Below are positions 10,941 to 21,703 of a stretch of 64,000 bases of DNA, piece by piece. Position 1 is the first letter of the stretch. Each line of letters begins with the position of its first letter. Below the pieces are notes generated by a model. It saw only the letters and a program-made list of their open reading frames with translations. It was not told where the DNA came from and searched no databases. Origin of the DNA: Puccinia triticina. Lineage: Eukaryota; Basidiomycota; Pucciniomycetes; Pucciniales; Pucciniaceae. The position numbers and the translations under genes were made by a program. Location of the stretch: assembly GCF_026914185.1 (NCBI RefSeq), contig NC_070573.1, positions 1-64,000 on the forward strand. Direction: 5' to 3'.

Positions 10941-11835
10941 CACTGCAAGAAAAACTCTAGAAACTGCTTGCAGTTGAGATGCAAGAGCTCAAGGCAAGCC
11001 GTGCCTCATGCAAGAATCAAGCACTGGGTGATCCCATGCACATTGTCTAATTTATGCAAGAGTGAGTCTAAGGTACAAAAAACTAAGTACAACAGCTGAT
11101 ACCTGTGCAAATCCCCCTTTCATGTGCACATACCCCTTTCATGTGCATATATCCCTTTTGTATGCATTCACCCCTTTCATAATGTGTACATAGCCCTTTA
11201 TGTGCACATACGCCTTTCATGTGTGTATATCCCTTTCATGTGCATGTATCCCATTCACAATGTGTACATACCCCTTTCATCATGTGTTAATGACCCTTTC
11301 ATGTTTACATGTCCCCTTTGAGTTTTTTAGGTCCCTTTTAGTACCCCTTTTATCATTCAGGTTTACATACCCCTTTGATGTTTACATATCCCTTTCATGT
11401 GCAAATACCCCTTACTGCACATACCCCTTTCATGCATAATTACCCCTTTCATGCATACATACCCCTTTCATCATGTGTACATATCCCTTTTATGTGTTAA
11501 TACACCTCCTCACATTCCCCTTTCATGTGTACATATTTCTTTCATCTGTACATATCCCTTTCATGTGTACATACACTTTTTATGTTATTCTGGCTGGATT
11601 AAATGGTGCATGGAGTGTTTAATAAAAGAAAATGAAAGGGTGCTCAGGGGATGCTCATTTGCCTCAGCCAACTGCATGAGCACTCCAGCATGTTCAAAAT
11701 TAAGATGCTGAACAAGGTACAAACTCAAGGTGCACCAGCACAGAATTTGGGTGCTTGACTCCAGCTTGAGCTGAAGCTTGATTGAAGCTTGCTGCATCTC
11801 AACTGCAAGCAGTTTCTAGAGTTTTTCTTGCATTG
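10941..11835. mobile_element. TIR element (CACTGCAAGAAAAACTC), nested, copy 1
   Basis: Inverted repeats of about 43 bp (CACTGCAAGAAAAACTCTAG at the left end) bound 895 bp with no coding capacity. TAA flanks both ends (10938-10940 and 11836-11838). A 3-bp TWA duplication is typical of PIF/Harbinger elements, so that affiliation is inferred. The interior carries a long tandem repeat. A second copy, itself interrupted, is at 46641-49395. Confidence 0.82.
11104..11575. repeat. CCCCTTTCATGTG tandem repeat inside the TIR element
   Basis: Some twenty imperfect units of 18-24 bp with the core CCCTTTCATGTGTACATA. The same repeat appears at 46795-47060 inside the second copy. The array is therefore part of the element and not a separate satellite. 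Confidence 0.85.
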
Positions 11836-12527
11836 TAAAGTTGAGCGTAGCGGCAAAATTGGCGCTTTTTGGCGCTATTAGCGCCTTGTAGCGCCAAAAG
11901 CGTAGCGAATCGGGCAGCTTTTCTTGAAAAAGCGTAGCGTGCCAGTCCGCCTTTCTGTGGAAACTGCCTTAGATGAAAATTTATCATCAATCCTCCATCA
12001 ATTATGATGCTGGGGATTGATATTGGAATGTTGCTACAGTAGCGCAGCAAAATTGTTCAAGTAGTGTTTTTTCCCCTACTGTAGCAATAAGCGTAGCGGA
12101 ATTACGCTATTCACCGCTGAAAATAGCTCACTATTTTTGCGGATCTTTTCTGCTTGAAAAAAAAAGCAAAAAGCGTAGCGCCCAGTCTGCTACTAAAAGC
12201 GCAGCAAAGTGGGACCCAAATTGCTACGCTTTTGCTACGCTTACCGCTTTGTGTGTAGCGTAGCTCTTGCGGTGTTGATTATGATGAAACTAGGCTGAGG
12301 GCAGCAGGCACGGAGTTGGATGGTGTTCAAGGATTGTGGAAGGATGCGAGAGGAATCCTTCCACGTCTGCTGCCTTGGATGGTCTACATACAATTACCTG
12401 TGACATGAGAGTGAAATGTGAAAAAATAGATGACATGTGAGAAGCAGAGAAAGGAAAACAAAACCTGAGTTCCTAACTCAAAATATTATACATATGTGTT
12501 AATATGTATTTTATTATTTATATATTA

Positions 12528-12726
12528 GGGGGGTTCACAATTGAATTTTACTAAACTTTGGAGCCAAATTTAAGGCCTTGATGAAAAAAATTGTAAAATT
12601 TTGGGAAATGGCACAGCAGCAGGTGATACTGATCAATCAGTGCAATTTATCAAATTTTTAAAAAAATGTTCATAAACACCTTAACATGTGTCCCAAAGTT
12701 TTGTAAATTTCAATTGTGTATCCCCC
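12528..12726. mobile_element. Short TIR element (GGGGGGTTCACAAT), TA duplication, copy 1
   Basis: The left end GGGGGGTTCACAATTG and the right end CAATTGTGTATCCCCC are inverted repeats, flanked by TA on each side. The 199-bp length and TA target suggest a Tc1/mariner-type MITE. A better conserved copy is at 49895-50095. Confidence 0.78.
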
Positions 12727-12728
12727 TA

Positions 12729-13272
12729 TTATGTTACGCTGGCTTGCGCTGCGTAGCTAGCTGACAATTACCCTTAAATTTTTGTAGGTAAAACCATGAA
12801 CCCAAGTTGAGTGATTCCTTGGATGCCTATTAATACCGTGTTTTCATCTGGATGTGCCTTCATTGAGCAAGCCTCTCAGTCATTGTATACTGATAGAGTG
12901 TAACCTTTCACAGGTCTTACCATGTGATCCTTGGCCCATTTTTGCCACCTTACAGTGTACACTATCAAACAGCTAGTACACGGTGCAGTAGACAAAAAAA
13001 GAAAAAACCACATAGGTATATTTACTTCTGGAAGGCCTCAAAGTACAACCAAACAGACCTTATAATCAGATTTTAAGGCCAAATTTACCCCCCTTCATCA
13101 CCAGAAGCACAACTGGAGCCCCACTACACTTGAAGTTAGCCCCTTTGGACAACCTGTATGTCAGAGTCCTCAAGAGGACTCTTCACTGAGAAGACAAGGG
13201 GCAGGCAAGGTTTCTAGAATCCACTAATCATGTGTTTATTGCTAGCTCAGGAGAGAGGAATCAGCTCTCTCT
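12729..13272. other. Unassigned stretch left of the copia element
   Basis: No gene is seen. The last part contains CTCAGGAGAGAGGAATCAGC, a segment that recurs on the other side of the retrotransposon at about 21757. The copia element therefore landed in sequence that carries its own short duplication. Confidence 0.4.
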
Positions 13273-13277
13273 GTACA

Positions 13278-13609
13278 TGTTGAGCTATGTTGTATCTCAC
13301 TTTTCTTTTGTTTTTCTATGCTTTACACATGTCACTTCTGTTTCATCTCACCTGTCACATGTATGTAGATTACCTGGGACCAGAGGCTGTGGAAGGACTC
13401 TCTTCATCCTTCCACAACCGCTCACACTCGCCTCGCATCGTGCTCCGCTGGTCTCAGGTATGGTTTTTTCTCTGCTTCTCTCTTTTCTCTTTTTCCTTTT
13501 CTTTTTCTCTGTTGTTTTCTCTCTCTATGATCTGAAATAAATCCTTCCACAACCGCTCACACTCGCCTTGCATTGTGCTCCGCTGGTCTCAGACTGGTTC
13601 ATCTCATCA
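13278..13609 (+). repeat. 5' LTR of the copia element
   Basis: It is 332 bp with TG...CA ends. A segment CCTTCCACAACCGCTCACAC is duplicated within it (about 13410 and 13544). Compared with the 3' LTR, several CG positions here are TG or CA there. Confidence 0.93.
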
Positions 13610-13626
13610 GGTTATGAGCCCGCGCT
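13610..13626 (+). other. Primer binding site resembling a half-tRNA-iMet site
   Basis: The sequence directly after the LTR begins GGTTATGAGCCC. This is complementary to the anticodon loop region of initiator methionine tRNA (GGGCTCATAACC), not to a tRNA 3' end. Drosophila copia is known to prime from the 5' half of tRNA-iMet; the same mechanism is inferred here. A similar GTTATGAGCCCGC lies at about 23969 without a recognisable LTR before it. Confidence 0.6.
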
Positions 13627-13673
13627 AGGCTCCAGCTCCGCGATCGACCAAGCACGTTAAATATTGGTCTCAA

Positions 13674-15536
13674 TTGAGTGACATTTCTAACAAGTGGACT
13701 ACTAAAAAGGATCAAAACAATCTTGTTGCCTCGGTCTTCGATATGTCCGACAACAAACAACTCTCAACCTTGGGCAAAGCCCCCGCATCCTCAGTCGGTG
13801 CAACGGTGAACATCAATCCTGACTCTTGGGCTGCTCTGTCTCAGAAATCAGCCACTGCTCGTCTTCCCATTCTCACGGAACCCGGCCCGGATTCAAACTT
13901 CCCGGACTGGGATCTTGTGATGACTTCCTACTTTGATGCCGTCAACATGGACTATGTCATTGAAAAACCAATGCCCGCGCAACCACCAGCCTCATGGGTC
14001 GCAGACAACAAGACTATCTGTGATATTCTTACACAAACTATCATAGCAAAACTGGGTCGCTACGCTATTTCAGCGCTACGCGTTAGCGTAGCGGCAAAAA
14101 GCGCCCATCTATTTTGCATAGCGTGAGCGCGCTGTTAGCGCCGCTACGCTGCGCTAATTTTCAGCGGCGCTAACAGCACGCCAATTCTTTGTTAGCGTTA
14201 GCGCGCCGCTACAGTCGCTACGCTACGCTGCGCTGCGCTACAGCGCTTTTAGCGGAAAAAAAGCCCTTTTTTTCCCGCTAAAGGCGCTGTAGCGCAGCGT
14301 AGCGCAGCGTAGCGCGCGCTCTTTTGCGCCCTGCATGCGTAGCGTTAGCGCAATTGCGCGCATCTGCGCTAATGCTACGCTATCAGTTAAAATAGCTGCG
14401 CACCGCGTGCGCGTAGCGTTAGCGCATATGCGTGCAATTGCGCTAACGCTACGCTAAAAAATAGCGCACTCGCGCTGCGCTACGCTACGCTAACCGCTAT
14501 GGTTAGCGTAGCGACCCAGTGTTGATCATAGGCTCGAACTTGCTAATTGTCCGACCCTACAAGAAGAACGCCTATGGCATGTGGCAGGCGCTCGTTTGAT
14601 CTCATCTAGACTCCTCCACAGGTGGCAGAGTCTTTTGGCTTTGCAAACTCCTTCTCACAAAAATGGAAGGCGATGACCTTCTATCGCACCTCAACATCAT
14701 GGCAAAGGCTTACGATCGTCTCAATGCTCTCATCACTCCGGATAAGCCTCTCACTCCGTCCGATGTGCACACCGCGGCGCTCCTCAGTTTGATTCCGGAC
14801 GACTGGATGGCGTGCGTCTCCCATCTGATGAATCAAGACGGGGTGAAGTCCGAGTCAATCGTCCTGGCTCTGAAAACATACAAGACGACAGTCCCAAACC
14901 AAGGGTGTTCCCTCAGCCTCTTCGGCAAAAGCCGGACCTTGTCCCAACAAACAACCCCGCGACCGCTCAAGAAAGCCCCTTCATTGCAACTTCTGCAACG
15001 CGGATGGCCACGACCTCAATTGTTGCCACAACACCCGTAAGATTCTGGCCAAGCATAAGGCTAACCAAAAGCCTTGCGCCTCCCAACAGGATGATGGCGT
15101 GAAGAAAGGTTCCCAAAGTCAACCAGCAGCACGTGCCGGCCGAACTTCCGCAGCCACCCTCAGCCAATCCTCTCACGCATATAAGGAAGATGACAAATTG
15201 GATTACTCTGGCTCTCAGATTGACGTTGTTGCCGGGAATGCGGTAGCCACTCTATTGGCCTCTTTGGGTGCTTTCACTGCCGGCGATGCCAACTTAGACT
15301 CAGGCTGTTCGATGTCAATGACACCGGATCTCAACACAGTTGAAAATCCCAAGCCAGATCACACCCCTGTTTGCCTTGCCAATCACTCCGTGGTCAAAGC
15401 CACCCACAAAGGCGTTGCCAGACTTACGATCAATGGCGGAGTCAAGGTAAAAACTCTAGTGGTCCCCTCGCTTCACAAACCACTCCTATCTATTGCCAAC
15501 ATGTGCAACGCGGGCGTGACCGCGGTGTTCACTAAG
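13674..15536 (+). pseudogene. Copia Gag and protease region, broken
   Basis: Gag starts at 13674 (MSDISNKWTTKK). It is interrupted by the element at 14047 and resumes with NAYGMWQAL, then has an in-frame TGA at 14597. It continues with MEGDDLLSHLNIMAKAY and VSHLMNQDGVKSE. A frameshift between about 14880 and 14975 precedes the zinc knuckle CNFCNADGHDLNCC (a CX2CX4HX4C pattern). The aspartic protease has its active-site LDSGCSMSMT at about 15295-15325, and VPSLHKPLLSIANMC follows. The frame then runs into the next insertion. The family function is nucleocapsid assembly and polyprotein cleavage. Confidence 0.88.
14047..14524. mobile_element. TIR element (CAACACTGGGTCGC), copy 2, inside gag
   Basis: It is 478 bp, closely similar to the element at 8136-8586, with one base changed in the left terminus (CAAAACTGGG). 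The 7-bp duplication ATCATAG is at 14040-14046 and 14525-14531. With the element and one duplication removed, the Gag frame continues. The interior has an extra GCGCTGTAGCGC hairpin relative to copy 1. Confidence 0.92.
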
Positions 15537-16205
15537 CAATGGTGGGCTGATACACTAACTGTATTGTTAGTGTAGTGTATTGTTATTTTTTTCCACTGTA
15601 CTACACAAATAATACTGTTATCCTTGATTTTCTGTCACTAACAATACATCTTTTTGATGTTATTTGTTTTAGCTGTTATTGTATTGTTAGTGTAGCTAAA
15701 ATATGTCAGGTTAACAATAACCAAATCCTATTTTTATGATTGTTATCTGTTGTTATTCCTGATAACAAATGCAATAACTGTGAGTTTATCTCTGCAATGA
15801 ATGATAAAATTACTTTCAGTGTATTGATATTTCTGGTAGTAGCTTTGGTTTTGAGTTGCAAAAAAAATAAATCTAGGACATAATGTTTTGAGAATCATTT
15901 CCTAGAGGCTAAAAACCATGAAATAACAGATACTGTAGTGCAGAATATTGTTATGCTAACTCTGATACATTAACTTTCAATGAGATTTTGGTTATCCAAA
16001 AGAAATACACTACCTGTTAGTGTATTTTGAGTGTATCCTGGATAACAATACCCAAGATCTTCAATGAAAAACTTTGGATACACTAACTGTTAGTGTATTG
16101 GGCTATAACTGGGGATAAAAATACCCCATTTGTCTTGCCAAATAACCACGGATACACTAATGGATATTGGCCCGTAGCGTAGCGTAGCGTAGTGGCCCAT
16201 TGTTG
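15537..16205. mobile_element. TIR element between protease and integrase
   Basis: It is 669 bp, starting CAATGGTGGGCTGATACAC and ending GGCCCATTGTTG, with loosely matching termini. CACTAAG is duplicated at 15530-15536 and 16206-16212. The interior is AT-rich with repeated GATACACTAA and TTGTTAGTGTA words. Excision joins FTK to SSCNLYRSDS in frame. The 7-bp duplication and the CAA...TTG ends match the CAACAC elements. Confidence 0.8.
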
Positions 16206-16679
16206 CACTAAGTCATCCTGCAATCTCTACCGCTCCGACTCAACTCAAATCACCAGGATCCTTTCAGGCCGCGGGTACAGACGTGGGAATCTGTACTATT
16301 TGTCGGCCGAGCCTGTGAGCTCCAATTCCACTATCACTCACCCCTCTTATCCTGTTGACAACTCTCTCCTGGCGTACCATTATCGTTTCTCACACGTCGG
16401 CTTGAAACCTCTGAAAGCTCTTCTGAAGATCAACAATATTTGTCCGTCAATAATGAACGAAATCAATGTCCAGCAGTGTCCGGTCTGTGTTCAATCCAAG
16501 ATGCCCCGCAAGGCGTTCAAATCTTGTTCTCCACACCCACCTGTGGCACTATAATTCTTCGGCTTTTAGCCAAAGAAAATGTGCATTTTTCTTTGGCTAA
16601 AAGCCGAAGGAGCGCTGGAGCTGGCCGGGCTGGCAGAGCTGAGTTCATAGGAACCTAGCCACAAAACCTGGGCAGCGCA

Positions 16680-16768
16680 ACCAATGGTTGTTAGCCTAGT
16701 GGTTTGCAGCGCAGCTGCAAACCTCCTTACAGCAAGGTTGCCGGTTCAATTCCCACTGCCCCCATGCC
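16680..16768 (+). other. tRNA-like sequence inside the integrase insertion
   Basis: TTAGCCTAGTGGTTTGCAGC resembles an A box and CCGGTTCAATTCCC a B box, with a variable-arm-sized gap between them. The stems are imperfect. It is likely a tRNA-derived, SINE-like fragment picked up by the element. Confidence 0.4.
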
Positions 16769-16868
16769 CCATTTGGGGGTTAGGGGGCAGGTTAGGGGGC
16801 GGGTTTTTGGGGGTCGGGTTTTAGGGGTTAGGGGTTAGGGCAGTTTTTTTAAAAAAAAACGTGGCAAG

Positions 16869-17075
16869 GTGTATAGTACATTGTATTGGTATGTATCAGA
16901 TACGTATTGGTATGTACCGGATACGTATCGGTATGTATCGGATACGTATCGATATGTATTTTTAGTACACTGTACAGGTATGTATTGTATATGTATTGGA
17001 TACGTACTGGTATGTATTGGATACGTATCGCTATGTATTTGTATTGGATACAGTAATGTATCCAATACATACCAA
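16869..17075. repeat. GTATGTATCGGATAC tandem array
   Basis: The unit of about 20 bp (TACGTATCGGTATGTATCGGA) repeats some eight times with changes. ATCGGATAC and GTATCGAT words make it partly self-complementary. It lies within the 711-bp insertion and is the source of the tyrosine-rich reading frames on both strands. Confidence 0.8.
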
Positions 17076-20000
17076 TACCAGCTCATCCAGCACCAGCCAG
17101 CGCGCCAGCTCCAGCGCTAGCCAGCGCCAGCCAGAGCGCCAGCTCCAGTGGAGCTGGCCCGGCCAGCTCTGCTGTCCTTCGGCTTTTAGCCGAAGAAAAA
17201 TGCATTATTTTCTTCGGCTAATAGCCGAAGAAAAAAAGGGACAAAACTCTCCACACCGGTCCTCCACCCCCGGCGAGCTAATCCACTCGGACGTTGGGTT
17301 GTACGAAGTTGTGTCCCGGGAGGGCTACAAGTATTTCATTACCTTTATCAATGATTGTTCCAAGTTTCTTCAAGTTTTCCCGTTCTTGTGTTTTAAAATG
17401 TTTTTTGCCTTCTTTGAGAGATCCGGTGCCTACAAAATAATGGCGCTCCGCAGTGATAATGGGGGGGAGTACATCTTGAATCAGTTCTCCTCATATTTAT
17501 CCTCCGCAGGTATCAAACACGATCCCGGTCCTCCTCATTTGCCGGAACTGAACAGAGTTGCCGAAAGAGCGAACAGGACGATCAGCAACCTGGTGAGATG
17601 CTCACTGCTTCAGGCAAATCTCCCCAAGTCTTTCTGGGCCAACGCCTTAAGACACTCAATGTTTCCCCACAACTCAATTCCATGCCATACTCCCCGTGGC
17701 TTTGTATCTCCATGCTCAATAGTCAACGATCACAAGGTAGACTTGAAAAGAATCCATCCTTTCAGATGCCTCGTGTGGTACAAAGTTCCGGAGGCCAACC
17801 GCAAGAAACTCGATGTCAAAGGGAGGTCCTCAATTCTGCTTTCCTGCCTATCTGATGGGAACAGGTACCGGCTCTGGGACCTGGAAGGCGGCACGGTAAT
17901 TAAATCTCAGGATGTCATCTTTGTAAATTCTCGCTTCCCCTACGGTGCAAAACTGAGCACCCCATCCTCTCTGGTCACAGTGGAGATGTCCTGGCCCCAT
18001 CTCGAATGGGCCTCTCCGCCCGACTTCTCCAAAAAACCAGTATCTCCCACTCTGGAAGCTCCCCTATCCCCCCCTCTTCCTCCCCTACCTAGCCTGGGAA
18101 GCACGACGGATCAACACCCACGACACAGTTGTCCATCCACGCCAGACCTTCCCCCTCTAAATATATCGCTTCAACCTCGTTTTGACCGCCGTCTAACGGC
18201 CTCTATTCACGCGCCAGGTAACGCTCCCCGTTCCCCGGTAGTCATCTCATCCAATTCAGATTCCTCTTGCCATTCCCCAGAATCCTCACCAACACCTGTA
18301 TCGCCTATTGATCCCGACCAGAGCAATCTGTCAATTATTTCGCTTCCCCCGCTATGCTCCGGTCTTCCCTCCCTTCCCCAGTCTTCTTCTCCTCACTCGT
18401 CCTCTCCTCCCCGCAGTCCAGAGCCGCAACCCCAAAGTCAGACCAGCCTGCCCCCGCCTGCGGTTCCACCACCTGCCCCCTCTCCTCCTCGTTGCCGCTC
18501 AGCGAGGGAACAAAAAGCCCCGGACCGTTACGGCCATTGGTCCAAGGCTGTGGCTACCAATCCGGATATCAAAACGCCTAAGACATGGCGTCAGCTCCTG
18601 AAGTCTCCGAACAAAGCTTGTTGGCTGAAAGCGGCAGACGAGGAATTTGCCTTGCTACTAGGGATGAATACCTGGAAACTTGTGCCTCGTCCGGAAAAGA
18701 GGAGGATCATAAAATCAAAATGGGTTTTTAAAGTAAAGTGTTGTCCCAACAAAACCATCCAGAAGCTGAAGGCCCGTCTTGTGGCCATGGGCTACTCCCA
18801 GGTACAGGGCCTCAACTACAACAAGGTCTTTTCCCCCACTCTACGGCTGATCTTTTCTCTCCTTGCCAGTCGAGGGTGGAAAGGTCGGCAAGTCGATTTC
18901 AAAACCGCATTCCTCAACGGTCACCTTGACAAGCCAATCTATATGGAACAGCTGCCGGGATTCAAAGATCCTCAGCATCCTGACTGGGTGTGTGAAGTAA
19001 ACAGGTTGCTCTACGGCCTGAAACAATTGCTGCGCCAATGGAATCTGGAACTCCACAAAGCCCTCCTCGATCTCGGGCTCAAGAACTCAAGCTACGATCC
19101 AACACTGTACTTCAAACTCAACAAAGGAAAACTTCTTGGTGCTCTGACCACGCACGTTGATGATCTCGCCATTGTGGGTGAACCCTCTTTTGTTGATTCA
19201 ATTATTTCATCTGTAGGCAAGCGATTCAAAATCTGGGCAGATGAAGAACTAAATCACTTCCTTTCTCTTAAGATCACCAGGGACATACCGGGACGGTACG
19301 TCTTCCTGAATCAAGGCCACTACATCTCGGAGATCTGCAACCGATTCCTTGCCTCCCAACACGTTCCAGTCGCCACTCCCACCGATGTCCACTTCAAGTC
19401 ACTAAACCACCGCAGCCCAGAAGATCCTGAGTCTCCAGGGCCGTATCCGCAACTGATAGGCGCTCTGCTATGGGTGTCTCAATGCACGAGACCAGACATC
19501 TTGTTTGCTGTCAACAGACTATCCCAGTTTCTTCGTGACCCCTCCGCAGCTCACTGGTTTGCAGCGGTACGGATCCTGAACTATCTAGTGTCAACGAGAG
19601 ACTTGAAGTTACGTCTTGGTGGCGACTCAACATGCTCGGGGTACTCTGACTTGGACTGGGCAGAAGATAGGGATGACCGCCGGTCCACTTTGGCGTACAC
19701 CTATCGCATCGGCAATGGTGCGATATTGTGGAAATCAAGGAAACAAGCCACTGTGTCACTCTTGAGCACAGAGGCGGAATACAAGGCGCTTTCCGGTTCG
19801 TGCAAGGAGGCGCTTTGGATTCAACATCTACTTTACGTCCTGACACCCCAATCCCAATTCACGTCAACAAAGAAGGGGCTGAGGCCCTTGCCAAAAACCC
19901 TGAACATCATGCCCAAACCAAGCATATACACGCCCGTTACCACTTCATAAGGGAGTGTGTGCGCGATGATGAAGTTTCTCTCCTCCATGTCTTGACAAGG

Positions 20001-20431
20001 GACATGTTAGCGGATATGCTAACTAAACCTCTTCCCCGCGTGGCGCTTGTTGAGGGGAACTTGGGTGACATGAAGACTAAGTGAGAGATGACAAGATGTC
20101 AAGGACATAGTCCAGGAGCATTGAGTCAATGTATAATAATCATTCAGTGAAGTGAAAGAGAAAACAACTGAGACAGGGACTGGACTACATAAGATGGTAC
20201 ATGATATGGGCCAGCTTGTGGGTGTATGGAGTAGAAGCATACAACTCTATAAGAATATGATACACTATCTTAACAGCGCTCGAAAGGCATAGGAACCTCT
20301 TCGGTCTTGTTTTCTAGTCCTCTTCTCTAATCTCTTGTCTGAAATCCCTTCCCTTCCTTCTTTCCTTATTTCTCTCTTCACTTTTCTTTCTTCCTTAATT
20401 CTTGTTCTCATTTCTTTTCCATGTGTGCAGC

Positions 20432-20440
20432 AAGGGGGGG
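20432..20440 (+). other. Polypurine tract of the copia element
   Basis: AAGGGGGGG directly abuts the TGTTGAG start of the 3' LTR, where the plus-strand primer is expected. Confidence 0.8.
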
Positions 20441-21703
20441 TGTTGAGCTATGTTGTATCTCACTCTTCTTTTGTTTTTCTATGCTTTACACATGTCACTT
20501 CTGTTTCATCTCACCTGTCACATTTATGTAGATTACCTGGGACCAGAGGCTGTGGAAGGACTCTCCTCATCCTTCCACAACCGCTCACACTTGCCTTTCA
20601 TTGTGCTGCACTGGTCTCAGGTATGGTTTTTTCTCTGCTTCTCTCTTTTCTCTTTTTCCTTTTCTTTTTCTCTGTTGTTTTCTCTCTCTATGATCTGAAA
20701 TAAATCCTTCCACAACCGCTCACACTCGCCTCGCATCGTTGTGGAACTTCTACGCAAGGCGTCATCTGAGCTTGGAAGGGAAATAGCAAAAACTAGGTAA
20801 GTTTAGGCTAAAGGTGCTTGAAGGGCTGCCTTCCTTTAATAAACTCTGGGAGAAATTTACACTAAGAATTTTAGTGTGGCTAAATCAGAAGAAATATTCT
20901 TAAGTATTTCTACTACAGACCCTAAGAACCAGGACTCTGTGCGTGGGATGAGAGGTGTTATAGTTTGACGTAAGTGACTTTTTAGAAGGGTCAATTTATA
21001 CTTGTTATGCTATCAAGTTCTCAATTTATGATTTCAATTTATATTATAATTATTACTATTATGATCTTACTATTTAGATGGGTGATGGAAGCAGAAGTAA
21101 TTTCTTAATATTACTATTTATGCTGGCATGGGGAAGAAATGGAACAAGAAGGGGCAGAAGAGGGCTCCTTATATAGTAAATAAACTAGTCTGAGAGTGGA
21201 TTTTACAAGTGTGAAATAGTATACTACTTTGGGATGCTGTACAGTTGTAGTGTGAAATAATAATTTATATTGGGATGCTGTACATGATATTTGTGAAATA
21301 GTATACTACTTTGAGTTGTGATCACTTGGCTTGTTCCTCTTTGGGGTGAAAACATGATCTAAGATTAGATTTTCTAACATGTGATAATGGAATCTTTCAG
21401 AAGTGTTCCCTTCAGTCCTAGAGTAGATTTGTACTATGTAATGTGTGTGATTTGTATGTGAAACTAGTATTCTACCATGTACTTGAATATGTAATTAAAT
21501 AGTCTAGTACTGGTTTTCTAGGTGATAATTTAACTAACAATTCTATGTGATCTGTAGATTGTATTTTACTTTGTACTAGAAAGGTTTTGTTTATACTTTA
21601 TATTATACTATTATATTAATTTTTCCCTATTTTTGATGTGTTTGTAAGTGGATTAGTCTTACCACATTGTGCTCCGCTGGTCTCAGCCTGGTTCATCTCA
21701 TCA
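20441..21703 (+). repeat. 3' LTR of the copia element, split by a solo LTR
   Basis: The LTR runs 20441-20739 and 21667-21703 around an insertion. Differences from the 5' LTR are concentrated at CG dinucleotides: for example CTCGCCTCGCATCG in the 5' LTR is CTTGCCTTTCATTG here (about 20589). Confidence 0.9.
20740..21666 (+). mobile_element. Solo LTR, family TGTGGAAC...CCACA, copy 2
   Basis: It is 927 bp, beginning TGTGGAACTTCTACGC and ending TCTTACCACA. It is flanked by TCGT and TTGT, again a 4-bp duplication with a C/T difference. It contains AAACTCTGGGAGAAA like the other copies. It must be younger than the copia element that it splits. Confidence 0.78.

Larger units (their letters stand above)
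10746..12277. mobile_element. TIR element (CAACACCGCAAGAGCTA) with nested insertion
   Basis: The termini CAACACCGCAAGAGCTA and TAGCTCTTGCGGTGTTG are exact inverted repeats. A 7-bp duplication, ATTATGA, flanks the element (10739-10745 and 12278-12284). Its own sequence is about 640 bp of AGCGTAGCGG-type words; the rest is the element nested at 10941-11835. It shares the CAACAC terminus and the 7-bp duplication with the elements at 8136 and 14047, which suggests the same transposase group. A stray end of this family lies at about 25628-25680. Confidence 0.88.
16538..17248. mobile_element. Insertion in integrase with 9-bp duplication
   Basis: CTCCACACC is present at 16529-16537 and again at 17249-17257. 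Removing the 711 bp and one copy restores the integrase frame exactly (SPHRSSTPG). Inside each end lies a hairpin CTTCGGCTTTTAGCC...GGCTAAAAGCCGAAG. A 9-bp duplication is typical of Mutator-like elements; no transposase is present. The interior holds a GTATCGGATACGTATCGGTA tandem array and a tRNA-like sequence. Confidence 0.85.
16213..20084 (+). pseudogene. Copia integrase, reverse transcriptase and RNase H, broken
   Basis: The pre-integrase zinc domain has HYRFSHVG and CPVCVQSKM. It is split by the insertion at 16538 and continues as RSSTPGELIHSDVG at 17258. The integrase core shows HSDVG, LRSDNGGEY and ERANRT as the D,D,E residues. After a long proline/serine linker come the reverse transcriptase motifs KARLVAMGYSQ, VDFKTAFLNG, YGLKQ and the catalytic HVDD in place of the usual YVDD. 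RNase H has LSTEAEYKAL. A frameshift near 19855 moves the C terminus into another frame (AKNPEHHAQTKHI, RDMLADMLTKPLP), which ends at 20084. The long open stretch from 16996 includes repeat sequence before 17249 that is not part of the protein. Confidence 0.92.
13278..21703 (+). mobile_element. Ty1/copia LTR retrotransposon with nested insertions
   Basis: A complete but dead element. Both LTRs start TGTTGAGCTATG and end in CATCTCATCA. The 5-bp duplication GTACA flanks the whole (13273-13277 and 21704-21708). The order is LTR, primer site, Gag with zinc knuckle, protease, integrase, reverse transcriptase, RNase H, polypurine tract, LTR, which is copia order. Three DNA elements (14047-14524, 15537-16205, 16538-17248) and one solo LTR (20740-21666) sit inside it. 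Without them the element is about 5.6 kb, a usual copia size. Confidence 0.95.

Noticed and set aside
13232..13540. Hydrophobic frames in the copia LTRs (also at 20335-20703)
   Set aside because: They are pyrimidine-rich LTR sequence read as F, S and L. The two copies match because the LTRs match.
16996..17248. N-terminal part of the long frame starting at 16996
   Set aside because: It is satellite and hairpin sequence of the 711-bp insertion read through into integrase. The true integrase sequence resumes at 17249.
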